Source of the DNA: Amphiura filiformis | Taxonomy: Eukaryota; Echinodermata; Ophiuroidea; Amphilepidida; Amphiuridae | Direction of reading: 5' to 3' | Assembly (NCBI RefSeq): GCF_039555335.1 | Contig: NC_092635.1 | Location: 51,705,255-51,769,254 of the forward strand | Length of the DNA: 64,000 bases | Part shown: in pieces, positions 52,978 to 63,412 of the stretch | Position numbering within the stretch: the stretch's first letter is position 1 | Layout: every line of letters starts with the position of its first letter | Program-made: the position numbers and the translations under genes | Notes under the pieces: generated by a model | What the model was told of the DNA's origin: nothing | The model's input: the letters and a program-made list of their open reading frames with translations, nothing else | The model's database searches: none

Positions 52978-53680
52978 AAAAATATTATCAAGTTCTGCCA
53001 AATGAAACATAGCTCAATCCTTTAGTTAGTCCTAACTTGCAATAAAAGAAAACAATTCACTATTTTACTAATTTCTTGAAAAAAGAGCCAAAAACATGCA
53101 TTTTCGCCATATTTTCTGACAATCGAGTCACAAAAATCAAAGACTTGGAACAAAATTTGCTATAATTTTCACTTTTTTGTGTCTCTTTAATTAAATTATC
53201 GGTTATCAGAATTGTAACATGTCTTTTCCAAAAATTAGACTGCATAAACTGAAATTAGTCTTGGTACAAGTTTTTGGGCTTGATTGTCACAGCATACGAA
53301 AAACACTCTAAAAACGCATGTTTTTGGCCCTTATTTCCACAAATTGACCAAATATTAAAATTTGACTTTTATTGCCAGTTAGCAGGGTTGTCACTACACT
53401 GGTCGGTGCCGGTCGGTAGCAACCAGCACTCAGGCTTAGTAACCGGCACTCAAAGGAATATGTGGACTTGCCAGCCGGCACTAAAATAGAGAAATTGTAC
53501 TTTTTACCCTTAAAATCAGCTGGAAAATGATCCATGAGAGTATTTTGGACAAATAACATGGAAATTTAGCCGGCACTAAATTCGGTCTAGTGACAACACT
53601 GCCAGTTAGGACTAACTAAAGGATTAGGATTTAGCTATGTTTCATTTGGCAAAACAGGATAATAATTTTTTAATCACCAA
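52978..53680. mobile_element. Large fold-back element interrupted by a hAT MITE
   Basis: TGCCAAATGAAACATAGCTC (52997) and TCCTTTAGTTAGTCCTAACT (53017) are inverted at 53583-53656. Moving inward, GAGCCAAAAACATGCATTTT (53086) is mirrored by ACGCATGTTTTTGGCCC (53314). The two arms meet at about 53265. The right arm carries the 219-bp MITE at 53383-53601. Without that insert the arms are roughly 280 bp each. Confidence 0.8.
53383..53601. mobile_element. 219-bp hAT MITE with perfect 8-bp target duplication
   Basis: It starts CAGGGTTGTCACTA and ends TAGTGACAACACTG, a 14-bp inverted repeat with one mismatch and canonical CAGGG-type hAT ends. CCAGTTAG flanks both sides (53375-53382, 53602-53609). 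Its insertion splits the right arm of the surrounding fold-back, so it is the younger of the two. Confidence 0.95.
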
Positions 53681-53994
53681 AAATGAGTAGATACCAACAC
53701 TTGATATAGTCAATGAAACAGTAGCATCCGCATGTGAGACAGACGCAATCAAAGTCAAGTGCATCTGCAGGACATGTTGCGGCGGGAAGTGACTGCACCA
53801 TGATACACCACCTGATACACCGCGCATGTATCACACACAGACGTTACTGTCTCGCGCAAGCCAAATTATATATGCAATAATCATTCCATTTTCAGATGCT
53901 GACATGGGGTCAGCTTCACCTGTGTTGCATCTACATGTATTCTAGCCTTGTCTAAAGCACTTACACATATCAATATTTACCATACTGGGCTAAC

Positions 53995-54265
53995 CCATTT
54001 AAAGTCCACAACCCCCGTTTGTAAGATTTTTGAAATGTCTTCCACAGATGGAGTATGACAAATTTGAAATTGAGTACCACATTGATCTGAAACTCGCCCT
54101 CCCTCTGTGAAAGATTCAGGGTGAATATCTCAGAGGGTGTATGAAATTAAAATGGACCTGCCAAATGTGCTCATTCCATTTGAAATTCATATTCCCTCTG
54201 TGAAAGGTATTTCTTACATTTTCCACAGGGGCAGTGTGGACTTTAAATGGAATGGCCCATTTAAT
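53995..54265. mobile_element. MITE, GGGCTAWYCCATTTAAAGTCC family, copy 1
   Basis: Left CTGGGCTAACCCATTTAAAG and right CTTTAAATGGAATGGCCC are inverse. In between are paired words TCTTCCACAG, CCATTTGAAATTCATA and AAACTCGCCCTCCCTC. Same family as 55068-55347. Confidence 0.75.
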
Positions 54266-54316
54266 CCAATTAGGGGCCTCCTCCAGTAATAAGTTTTTTC
54301 TCTTACTTACGCCTGT

Positions 54317-54975
54317 TTAAGGGATCTGTTTTGAGCGTTTCGACAGTATTTTTTGTGGGACATGAGAGCACATCAGACATGAATTGCATTCTGAATACGA
54401 AGAATGTCTTTCTGATATCAAATAATTTTCATTTTTGAAATTCACGATATAATACAAATTTTATGACAAATTATTAAAATTTGATATTTTTCACATTTTT
54501 GATATATAACAGTCCTCGAAGTAAATTTTATAAATCTAGTGATATATTCTTAAAGTGAATGTAGCTGGGAGGAAAAGCCGACGATCAATTGAAAATTTTG
54601 ACCTTTCATATTGAAGATATGGATTTTTTTTTCCCAAAAAGACCTAATTTTTTTTGGTGTTTTGGGAAAAAATTCATATCTTCAATACTTTAAAGGTCAA
54701 AATTTTCAATTGATCGTCGGCTTTTCATCCCACCTACATACACTTTAAGTATAAATCATCAGATTTATAAAGTTTACTTCAAGTACTGTTAAATATCAAA
54801 AATATCAATTTTTAATGATTTGCCATAAAATGTGTATTAAATTGCGAATTTCAAAAATCAAAATTATTTAATATCAGAATGACATTCTTCGTATTCAGAA
54901 TGCAATTCGATATGTCTGATGTGCTCTAATGTCCCAAAATAAATACTGTCCAAACGTTCATACCCCAGCCCTTAA
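54317..54975. mobile_element. TTAA-flanked 650-bp fold-back (piggyBac-type MITE)
   Basis: TTAA at 54317 and 54972 bounds an almost complete palindrome. Left blocks ACATGAGAGCACATCAGACA, TTGCATTCTGAATACGAAGA, CCGACGATCAATTGAAAATT and AATATGAA..AAGATATGGA reappear inverted on the right in the same order. The centre is at about 54645 (GGTGTTTTGGGAAAAAATTC). Arms of about 320 bp with moderate divergence, non-coding. Confidence 0.88.
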
Positions 54976-55067
54976 GCATTCTTATTCTTCAGGATCAGTC
55001 AGCATGCTCAATCAGTCTTGCTGTACATTTTGCCAACTTTTCAGTGTACTTTTGGGATGCAATGGGC

Positions 55068-55347
55068 TATTCCACTTAAAATCCACACTCCCCCTGTGGA
55101 AGATTTTGAAAATATCTTCCACAGGGGGGGTATGAATTTCAAATGGAATGAGCAAATTAACAGCTCCATTTGAAACTCGCTCTCCCTCAAGGGATGATTC
55201 AGGTTGAATCTTTCTCAGACGGTGTATGAAATTCAACTGGAGCTGCCTAATTTGCTCATTACATTTGAAATTCATACTCCCCCTGTGGCAGATATTTTCA
55301 AGATCTTCCACAGGGGTAGTGTGGACTGTAAATGGAAAAACCCAATT
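55068..55347. mobile_element. MITE, GGGCTATTCCACTTAAAATCC family, copy 2
   Basis: GGGCTATTCCACTTAAAATC on the left is inverse to the right end around GTGTGGACTGTAAATGGAAA. Both arms contain CCCCCTGTGG and ATCTTCCACAGGG. Collinear with copy 1 at 53995-54265. Confidence 0.8.
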
Positions 55348-55399
55348 CTATCCAAACTAAATCAAGTTGCAATGCACCAGTGTATTAAATTATAGAATA

Positions 55400-56165
55400 T
55401 GACTATTCAACAGTTCTCTGTATACATTACTGAGATTATATATTATTACATAAGTTCTCATGACTATTTGCAGTATACTTTTATAAGAGTATAATTCTCA
55501 TAAAGAATGTTCTCATGAGTCAGGGGTGTGAGCGACCTCTATTGAAAAAAGAGGATCTTTGTTCAAAAAAGAGGAAAAGCACTAAAATATGCTCAAAATG
55601 GGCTGAAAATGAAAGAAAAAGCTAAAATTTTGCCTCAAAGAAATTTCCAAAAAAGAGGAATTCAGCTTAAAAGAGGAGATTTCACACCCCTGATGAGTAT
55701 TCACAGTATACTTATATGAGAGTATAATTCTTATAGAGAATTAGAAAATGTTCTCATGGGTACTTGCAGCATACTTTTATAAGAGTATAATTCTCATAAA
55801 GAATGTATGTTCTCATTGAGTATTTGCAGTACTCTTTTATGAGAGTATAATTCTTATAGAGAATGTTCACATGAGTATTCACAGTATACTTTTATGAGAG
55901 TATAACTCTTATAGAGTATGTTCTTATGACTATTCATAGTGTCCTTTATGAGAGTATAACTCTTATAGAGTATGTTCTCATGTGTATTCGCAGTATACTT
56001 TTATGAGAGTAGAATTCTTACAGAGAATATTCTCCCGAGTATTCACAGTATACTTTTATAAGAGTATAATTCTTATTGAGTATGTTCTCATGAGTATTCA
56101 CAGTATACTTTTATGAGAGTATAATTCTTATTGAGTATGTTCTCATGACTATTCTCAGTATACTT
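55400..56165. repeat. Minisatellite of about 60-bp ATGAGAGTATAATTCTTATAGAG units
   Basis: About ten imperfect units share ATGTTCTCATGAGTATTCAC, AGTATACTTTTATGAGAGTA and TAATTCTTATAGAGAA. Each unit has inverted ATACTTTTATGAGAGTAT-like symmetry. One unit is interrupted by the MITE at 55521-55692. Confidence 0.88.
55521..55692. mobile_element. 172-bp CAGGGGTGTGA MITE inside the minisatellite
   Basis: Termini CAGGGGTGTGAGCGACCTC and, reversed, CAGGGGTGTGAAATCTCC are hAT-like. ATGAGT flanks both sides (55515-55520, 55693-55698). Joining the flanks restores the minisatellite unit TCTCATGAGTATTCACAG, which proves the insertion point. Confidence 0.88.
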
Positions 56166-56170
56166 CCATT

Positions 56171-56565
56171 AGGCCAAAAAAAAAAGTTGTTTGTTTGTCC
56201 TCCACCGCCCGCTCCTCAGATGAAGGCCTGACCAATATTTTTTTTTTCTATTTTTTTTTTTTTTATAAAAATAAGTAAAATTCAATTTTTTTTCCAGATT
56301 TGGAGTATCTCATGGTTGAAAATTAAAAAAAGTCCACCAAATCATTAAAAGACTATGACATGAACACAAATTATAACTTTAACTGCATATTAAAGAAACA
56401 AAATGTTTTTTTAAAGTCACCATGAATGATTGTAGCATTTAAGCTCTAGCAAGGTCCAGAAATACGCCAAATCCGAAAAAAAAAATTAAAAAAAAAAAAA
56501 ATCCGCCCGCACGTCCTCTTTCAAAGCTGTGGAGGACAAACAAACAATTATTTTTTTTGGCCTTA
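56171..56565. mobile_element. MITE with AGGCCAAAAAAAA...TTGTTTGTTTGTCCTCCAC termini
   Basis: GTTGTTTGTTTGTCCTCCAC (56187) is inverted at GTGGAGGACAAACAAACAAT (56530), and AGGCCAAAAAA stands at both outer edges with TTA next to it. The interior has poly-T/A runs. It ends 28 bp below the stop codon of the coiled-coil gene, so the 3' UTR of that gene probably runs through it. Confidence 0.85.
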
Positions 56566-56592
56566 GTACACTCTCATAGTGTATTATAATTC

Positions 56593-56796
56593 TCAAGCAT
56601 GATCTGGTGACAAAGACCTAGCAGTCATACTTTGTGACAGCTTCTTCATACTTTCAGCCATCTTCTCAAACTCGCTCCACTTCTGAGTCTGGATAGAGCT
56701 CTCTATGTGTGATCGATGTTCGGCAACTTTAAGTTGTTCGTTGAGTGTATGAAATGTGGACTGAGTGCTATTGAGTTCTCTTTCTTTCGATGAAAC
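56593..56796 (-). CDS. Coiled-coil protein gene, terminal coding exon
   Basis: Minus-strand exon of 68 codons including the stop TGA (56593-56595). It starts at 56796 after a CAG acceptor (ACCTACAG before GTTTCATCG), in phase 0. It encodes VSSKERELNSTQSTFHTLNE, QLKVAEHRSHIESSIQTQKW and SEFEKMAESMKKLSQSMTAR, ending SLSPDHA. Helical with heptad-like Leu/Met spacing up to about residue 58, then a short Ser/Pro tail. No clear polyadenylation signal was found below it; a MITE occupies the likely 3' UTR. I do not recognise the protein; long coiled-coil proteins of centrosome, cilium or Golgi are candidates. Confidence 0.78.
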   Translation of the reverse strand, partial: VSSKERELNSTQSTFHTLNEQLKVAEHRSHIESSIQTQKWSEFEKMAESMKKLSQSMTARSLSPDHA

Positions 56797-56943
56797 CTGT
56801 AGGTCGAATTAAAGAATTAGTAAAACAAAATAAAAATTAGTTTTTGCTTCATTCCCACTTTACATTGACAAGGGGGTGTCATCTGTTAGCTATAAGAATT
56901 GATTTGAAAATGCACCCCTATTAACAAGTATGACAGGCATCAT

Positions 56944-57191
56944 CTACCATAGCAATAGATGAATACAATTTTGACTATACCGCCCTGCACTACAACGTTC
57001 AAGCGGTACCGATGCATTGAACCATAGATATCAAAGAAAGGCTGACCACTCACACCTGTAAGATAAGTATCTTTGAAAAGAGCGGTATTGTATTCAATCT
57101 ATGTTTACTGACATACACAGGTGATTAATGCAATCTGCTTGTAGTGCAGGGTGGTCTATTCAAAAATTGTATTCATCTATTGCTATGGTAG
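56944..57191. mobile_element. MITE with CTACCATAGCAATAGATGAA termini
   Basis: CTACCATAGCAATAGATGAA (56944) is the exact inverse of TTCATCTATTGCTATGGTAG (ending at 57191). The arms continue with AATACAATTTT and CCCTGCACTACAA for about 55 bp. Non-coding, in the last intron of the coiled-coil gene. Confidence 0.88.
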
Positions 57192-58194
57192 TTAATCCTA
57201 TTATGACGTCACTTCTACGGGGTACACCCAAAACAAGTATTGGCATTATAGGGCTGTTGTCGACAAGGCTGTTATCGACAAAACAATTTTCCTGATTGTC
57301 GACAAGCATAGACCAATTGTTGACAAAAAAATTGTCATTAAACATCCTGGCTGCTGTGTTGGTGTTCTTTGTTTCACATGCACCTGTTCAAGCCAAGTAT
57401 GTCTGCACAATTATGAGGCATTCAAGAAGGACATACAAGCTTGCACAGGTGTGCAGCAAACAAAGAGCATCAACTAAGCAGCCAGGATGTCTCGACACCT
57501 CCAACTTGTGACTTTACGCTCATTTCGTGGTAGCAGGTCACATATTGTATGATACTTGCCATACCGGTATTCCGATGAGGCAGGCACAAATTGTTACAAA
57601 TTTTATGGTCCGGTTCAGTCAGGGATTTTCACCACAAGTCTGTTTGGGTCTCAATTTATAATTTATTCAGGAGGGGAGGGGGGGTAATTTTCATTTGGGG
57701 TATGCACACACACCCCCACAGGTAAAAAGTTGCAGTAAACAAAATAAGCCGACCACTGCCATGTATGGGGATCACTGTTACATCATTTGACTTTGAGTTT
57801 TGACCTGTGACCTTCGTAGTGACCATGCACAGGCAGTCTGGCACATTGCATACTGCAAGTACAGTGTTGGGGTGAGCAGGTTTGATGGCTTGGAGGAAAT
57901 GGCGGGCAGGGAAAGAAAATACTTATTTTCTCAGGTTGGGTTTGCATTACATTTTATGGGGAGCAGTCAAGCCAGGGAAGAAACAAATTTGCCTGCAAAG
58001 TTTTATTACACTTGGCAGGAAAAGTAAGGAATTCAGAAATCCATACATGTAATTTCTGGGATAGCCTAGGAAGGGGAAATTTGGCTTTCCTAATTTAAGA
58101 TATTGTGGTATCTATCTTTTGTGGGAATTTGTCTTATCTTTCAAGGAACTAAAACATTTTTTTCAGGCCCTGCCCTTTGGGTGATACACTATAC
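57192..58194. other. Remainder of the last intron
   Basis: No supported features. TGTCGACAA/TTGTCGACAA words recur at 57255-57325. Confidence 0.5.
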
Positions 58195-58362
58195 CTGTTT
58201 TTGCAGGTCGGCAACATGGTCCACAAGCAGCATTTTATCTCGCCGTAACTGTGCATTCTCATGTTCTGATGAAGTATACCGTGCCTCCACCTCTGCCAGT
58301 TTGCTGCGTGTTGTGTTATGGCCTAAGGAAGACGTTGTGTTTAATTGTTCTTGTTTTACCAA
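58195..58362 (-). CDS. Coiled-coil protein gene, penultimate exon
   Basis: Exactly 56 codons, phase 0 at both ends. Acceptor GAATTTCAG before TTGGTAAAAC; donor AAACAG|GTATAG. It encodes LVKQEQLNTTSSLGHNTTRS, KLAEVEARYTSSEHENAQLR and RDKMLLVDHVADLQKQ, amphipathic heptads with Leu/Val at a/d positions and strong Glu/Arg/Lys content. The intron to the last exon is 1,398 bp and contains a MITE (56944-57191). Confidence 0.85.
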
Positions 58363-58456
58363 CTGAAATTCAAAGAATGACACTAATTACTATAACAGTA
58401 GTCTTTGAGTGTTATATATGATTAGGATCCCATGAATATAATAGTATACAAAAATT

Positions 58457-58590
58457 GACTGCTATGAGGGGCATGGTCAAAATTATAGGCCCAAGGTGAT
58501 CTCAAAACCATGCTATGACCCAAGGCGCAGAGCATGGTTTTGAGATTACCTATAATTTTAACCATGTCCCGAATATAAAGCAGTCAATAT
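58457..58590. repeat. Intronic fold-back of 130 bp
   Basis: GATCTCAAAACCATGCT (about 58498) is inverted at AGCATGGTTTTGAGATTACC (58531). GGTCAAAATTATAGG and CCTATAATTTTAACC pair further out, as do GACTGCTATGAGGGGCATGG and the right end near GCAGTC. Probably a small MITE. Confidence 0.75.
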
Positions 58591-58819
58591 TTGTTTTATA
58601 TACTGAATGGATGTATATGGATGTTGCGATTGTGCAGTTTGATCGAGACGCATGTGACCGGTCAATAATTCATTTCCATGACCGGTCAATAGTTCATTTT
58701 GAGGGCATAGCTAATTCAATGACCATACTTTCAACCAATCTGATGACAGGAATCTATAAATGAAGTATATAATTCCAGCTTTAGACCAAATGTCACATTA
58801 TTGCATGTATCATTCACTG

Positions 58820-59287
58820 CATTTAAATCCTGGCCCCAACTCAACACAAATGTTGACAACCATGAGAGTTACCAAATCTTTCAAAGGCCCCTTTTGCAAT
58901 GAATTTTCATCAAATTTACCCCCCTTTTTCATGCAAAATCAAGGACAAAATTTGGCCCAAAACAACCCCTTTTTGTGGTTTTCAAACACCCCTTTTCAAT
59001 GATTAGAATTTCAAACCCCCCCTTATCAATGACACTAAATATTGACATAAAATTTTCGGATTTTCTCAAGTACCCCTTTTATTCAAATTTTGCAGACAGT
59101 GCAAATTAAATACCCCTATTTTGCTGATTTCACAGTCAAATTTCACGGACAGTGCAAATCAAATACCCCCTATTATGCCAATTTTGCAGTCCTTGCTGCT
59201 GGTAAAAAATTACCCTTTTTCCGCGCAATTTGGTAACTCTCATGGTTGTCAACTTTTGTGTTGAGTTGGGCCGGGATTTAAATAAAT
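58820..59287. mobile_element. Intronic MITE with 57-bp arms
   Basis: The left arm (ATTTAAATCCTGGCCCCAAC, TCAACACAAATGTTGACAAC, CATGAGAGTTACCAAAT) is nearly identical to the reversed right arm (ATTTAAATCCCGGCCCAACT...). The interior repeats AAATACCCCTATTTTGC-type words. No coding content. Confidence 0.9.
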
Positions 59288-59309
59288 ATGGCTTGACAAC
59301 TAAATCATG

Positions 59310-59400
59310 CACCTCTAGGGTGGTGCTAGCAATACAGGTTCTAACTCATGATTCGAAGGTTGCCGGTTCAAACCCCTGCCACGCTATTGTGTAGGTGTGT
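59310..59400 (+). repeat. tRNA-like SINE head, weak
   Basis: GTTGCCGGTTCAAACCCCTG contains a good B-box. An A-box-like segment upstream (GTGGTGCTAGCAATACAGG) is poor. No full cloverleaf can be drawn. It lies in an intron. Confidence 0.3.
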
Positions 59401-59635
59401 GGGAGGATGTGCGTGTAAAGGTGTTATTCTTTGGTTCATCTCAAACTCGGTAGTGACATTAATGCTTTTACGTGGGTTGCGCTGCAAGCGTGCTGCCAAA
59501 CCGCTCTTGTACGTGTGCGTGTACGCTCTGCTTGATGAACTTAACATGCGCGATTTGATACTGCGACCGGCGAAATACGCAATTACATGTACGTCACAAA
59601 CGAATTTGAGGTGAACCAATGTATAGTGTCAGGTC

Positions 59636-59808
59636 CAGTGGCGGCGCTACAGGGGGCATTTGCCCCCCCAAATATTTTTCTTGCACCCCCCACTTTTGAG
59701 GCAAAACCCCCAAATCACGTAAATTTCCACTTTTGCAGCAATTTTGCATAAAATTTGCCCCCTGAAATTCACTTAGCCCCCAATAAAAAATTCCTGGTGC
59801 CACCACTG
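59636..59808. mobile_element. 173-bp hAT MITE with perfect 8-bp target duplication
   Basis: It begins CAGTGGCGGCGCTACAG and ends CTGGTGCCACCACTG, with GTCAGGTC on both sides (59628-59635, 59809-59816). The canonical CAGTGGCGG hAT terminus is evident. It inserted about 40 bp from the donor of the 59849-60007 exon without touching the splice site. Confidence 0.95.
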
Positions 59809-59848
59809 GTCAGGTCAACATCATAACTACAATCATGTCATTATTTAC

Positions 59849-60007
59849 CTGGCCCATGAGATGCTCTACCCTGTCCCTTTCACGTTTCAGTTCATCTTTG
59901 GTCTGGTCCAACTCATACTTGAGCTGTTTACCCTGTTCCTTCAAACTCACTGATTCCGTTATAGTGTTGGCATGACGCTCATCACGATTCTCACGCAGAC
60001 CTCTTTC
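59849..60007 (-). CDS. Coiled-coil protein gene, internal exon
   Basis: 53 codons, phase 0 at both ends. Acceptor TTCTCAACAG before GAAAGAGG; donor GGCCAG|GTAAAT, near-perfect consensus. It encodes ERGLRENRDERHANTITESV, SLKEQGKQLKYELDQTKDEL and KRERDRVEHLMGQ, continuous heptads with no Pro. Its downstream intron (1,486 bp) carries several MITEs, including one with a perfect target duplication at 59636-59808. Confidence 0.88.
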
Positions 60008-60380
60008 CTGTTGAGAATTACAATTGGCAGATTTGTTACAGAAATAAATGAACACACCTTTGTAACTCAACTTTGACCTTTGCAATTCAACTTAGACCAT
60101 TAGTCGAAACAACTTTGACCATGGAATTTTTGTTTTGTTTTTTTCCTTATACTAAAAAATAACAGTTAATTATACAATATCCCTTTGTACAAAACTGACT
60201 ATAGCTGCAATGTGTTTTTTTCTTTAATTGAAGAACTTTATTTTGTTGCTATTTTCATCAAATATCTTGAATTACTCTGTCCGAACAAATTGTCCGATTT
60301 GAATTTTGATGAATGCTCATGAAAATTTATTTTCTATGTCGCAAAATCATCAATTTCATGTTCCCCGCCAGATATACCAA

Positions 60381-60908
60381 TACCGTAAAAACTTGATAAG
60401 TAAGAATATGTGCTTACTATCAAGCACTTTTGAAAACATGAAATTGTACCAAAGTCTGGCACTTTACCAAGTGAGCTAATGGGGTTGAGACACAAATTTG
60501 CAGGTTTACTTGTTCGTATATGTGACACGATCAAGGGAAATGAGTCGGATGTCGCTAATATTGATTTTGAGATATTGACAAAGAAAGTGTTAAAATTCTT
60601 TTGTTTTATATTGTTTTCAGCGATTGATAAATTGACGTAACTTCACAAATAAAAGTCGTATCAACATGGGGTTTTCAGTTTCTGAAAGCTCTAAATGTCC
60701 TCTTTAGAAACATATGTAAAACTCATTTTCGACCAGGGCTGACATGTGACTCACCCTCCTTGATCATGTCACATATAACTGTGTATCGATGATTTGCTCA
60801 AAACCCTTTACACTTTTGTGGATGGGAATCTTCATGTTTGCATGTTTCAAAAGCGCTCGATAGTAAGCAGTACTAAGCACATATGCTAACTATCAAGTTT
60901 TTACGGTA
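60381..60908. mobile_element. TA-flanked MITE with TACCGTAAAAACTTGATA termini
   Basis: TACCGTAAAAACTTGATAAG on the left is inverse to CTATCAAGTTTTTACGGTA on the right. The arms continue with TATGTGCTTA and CTTTTGAAA. A second MITE (60517-60779) is nested in its centre. Confidence 0.85.
60517..60779. mobile_element. Nested MITE with TATATGTGACAYGATCAAGG termini; extra end at 61422-61486
   Basis: TATATGTGACACGATCAAGG (about 60518) is inverse to CCTTGATCATGTCACATATA ending at about 60779. A longer inverse match of about 62 bp to the same left terminus, including TCGGATGTCGCTAATATTGA, lies at 61422-61486, outside the surrounding element. Family ends thus occur three times within 1 kb. Confidence 0.75.
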
Positions 60909-61547
60909 TAACGTGATATCTTTTCCATTTGCAATAGACCTCAATGTAATTTGGCCTGTGCATTTGAGAAAGGAGTTTGTACATGCCTCTGCAAGTTGTA
61001 GACCCGAGTGAGAGAGAGAGTATGATGGAGTAGAGCGGTCTGAGTGGTAAATCTTAACTTAACACAATTGTGTATAGAACAAGTAAGGCACTTGAAATGT
61101 GTTGTAGGTTTCAGCTTGCTGGCAAATAATACTTTGTTCATAAATCATTTCGATAACTTTTTCTTCATCTGCACTGGTTCATACCGTTTACCTGACTCCA
61201 TCTTGTATCGGAGTGCATTATATCTTGTGTGTGAGTGAGTTACATCTTGACTCCACTATATTAACTTTGAATGTGTTCAAAACTATATAGAACTAAAATT
61301 AATAATAGGTCACCCAAATAAGCTTTTAGCCAATGAGGATTCTCAAAAGTAAAGGGTATTCTCTTTATTAGCCAATCATATTAATAGTTAATTAATTAAT
61401 ATTCATCTGATTCAGTTTCCAATATCTCAAAATCAATATTAGCGACATCCGACTCATTCCCCTTGATCATGTCACATATATAATCGTCTATGGACAAGCA
61501 AAAATATCTTTTTTTGTGCTTAATAGTAATAGCTTCTTGCTTCCTAC

Positions 61548-61631
61548 CCTTTCAAGTTGTTTCTGTAACTCCAGGACTTGTGAGCCAAGAAGAGCATTCT
61601 CTTTCACCAAATTGTTGACATCATCTGATAT
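61548..61631 (-). CDS. Coiled-coil protein gene, short internal exon
   Basis: 28 codons in phase 0. Acceptor GTTTTCTAG before ATATCAGATG; donor GAAAGG|GTAGGA. It encodes ISDDVNNLVKENALLGSQVL and ELQKQLER, which continues without interruption into ERGLREN of the next exon. The intron downstream (60008-61547) holds nested MITEs. Confidence 0.82.
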
Positions 61632-61750
61632 CTAGAAAACACAAAAACAATCAATGAAAAACACATTCATATCAAAGAATTTGGACAACTAAGGTCAATG
61701 ACTGCTTTACATTTTGATTTGGACTGTGGAATATCTCTCTATAACCTGTT

Positions 61751-62288
61751 CTATAGACGAATCCAATGAGCCAAGTCATGGTCAGGATTTGGTCGGCCAT
61801 CTTTGGGTAGCCGCTAGCACCAACCTGGTGTTTTGAGCGCCCCATTGTGCAAATAAAAGCCGCCGAACACCTAGAGAAGATGCAAGGACGAGGAAGGTTA
61901 ATAGAATAATATATACAATAGAGATAATTCCGAGGTAATCCCGTCGCATCTATTCATACATAGTCCTTTTGTTCGCAAGTACATCCATTTGAAGCGTTTG
62001 ATATGGTGTAGTTAATCCAATTATTATGTCACTTCAACAGCGAATAGACCATGTAGAAGATGTGTGTTTTGCCGAAGGGAATTATAGGGCCTATTGTGTC
62101 GTAAACTTTAATCATTCTTTTGTCTACCTGTGTTTTCGCGGAAGGTGTAAAACGGGTGATGGAATGCAGTTTAAAATTTCCGACAAGGCCGAATCATTTC
62201 ACATTTCGGGTGCATTGTAGCCGACGGCTACCCAACTAAAGGCTGCTAGTCAGGTGTAGGAATGCGTGGATTTGGATTCGTCTATAAC
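61751..62288. mobile_element. MITE with TATAGACGAATCCA termini
   Basis: TATAGACGAATCCAATGAG (61751) is inverse to TTTGGATTCGTCTATA (ending 62288). GGTAGCCGCTAGC near 61807 and GTAGCCGACGGCTACC near 62217 add local hairpins. It occupies most of the intron between 61631 and 62345. Confidence 0.8.
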
Positions 62289-62344
62289 ATGATGCAAACA
62301 TCTGCAAATTGACTTTAAAACATTCAAAATGTCCATGTACAAAC

Positions 62345-62422
62345 CTTATTCTTGAGGAAACGATCCTGTTCTGCCGTCAGCTCAGACTCCTTAAGTTTCT
62401 GTTGCAATAATCTCACTTGATC
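62345..62422 (-). CDS. Coiled-coil protein gene, short internal exon
   Basis: 26 codons in phase 0. Acceptor TTTATCACAG before GATCAAGTG; donor AATAAG|GTTTGT. It encodes DQVRLLQQKLKESELTAEQD and RFLKNK, with heptad spacing. The intron to the next exon (61632-62344) is filled largely by the MITE at 61751-62288. Confidence 0.84.
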
Positions 62423-63339
62423 CTGTGATAAAACCATGGAAATTAATTCTTAATTAAATTCTTAAACATTGTTTTTTTTACTGTAATGTTAACATAAAGT
62501 CAATCAATCGATAAATATACAAATCAAGGGGAAGAAAATGCATGATTAATAAGACACCACAGCCAAATTTGTTTCATCTTTGGATCCACCATCGATGCTG
62601 CTTCCAATGCTTATATTAAAGCCATATTGTAACATTTGCTGAGGAGGACGCCCTCAATATTTTTCAAAATTCTATTTTTTACACAATTATAATGTATGTT
62701 ATTAAACTAACATACCCAGCAAAAATCAAGACTCTACAATCAACGAAAAAAGTCTTGGAACGCTTGCGTATAAATAACGGAAAACTGTCACCCCCTCTCC
62801 CCCGTGCAATGTTGAGAAATACCAAAGTCTTCAGCGGTTTCCCAATGTGGTCCAACATTGATTGATGGGGAGAGGGGAAGGGTAAATCATTGTTGTAGAT
62901 GTCATGCTTGTTCCCAGGCAAAATATACGTCATTTCCATGATCATATGAAATTCTGCACGGAATTTCGACAGAGTGTACCAAGCGTTCCAAGGACTTTTT
63001 TCGTAGATTGTAGGTGCTATAGTTTAGTCAAAATCCGAGATTTTGAATAAAACGCAGGAACCATTGTTTAATTGTTATGATGGAAATATTAGTCAAACAC
63101 ATACTCGATGTTCATAACACGGTACATACATGGCGTGCGGGAGACTCAACACACATCAAAGGACCGTGGCGTAGCATGACAACATCGCGTGCTGGTAGTA
63201 AATTCCAATTTATCTGACAGTAAAAGCTAACATTTAATGGAAAAGAAATACTAATCTATTTTTATGGAAATGTTACAACATGGCTTTGATGAGCAATCAA
63301 CTATACCATTATTCACCCTGTTGTGACAATGACATCCAT

Positions 63340-63412
63340 GCGTTGAAGCAGCTGTTGTTTGTCTTGGAACGCTTGAATCCACTCCTGTAGTAGCTGTTTT
63401 GCTCGCGCATCT
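63340..63412 (-). other. Exon-like coding fragment of uncertain status
   Basis: Minus-strand text RAKQLLQEWIQAFQDKQQLL and QRMDVIV is heptad-like and lies between two exons of the coiled-coil gene. However, the nearest splice donor (CAGG|GTGAAT) gives the wrong phase relative to the neighbouring phase-0 exons, and the acceptor is poor. It could be a decayed exon duplicate or an alternative exon. Confidence 0.3.
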
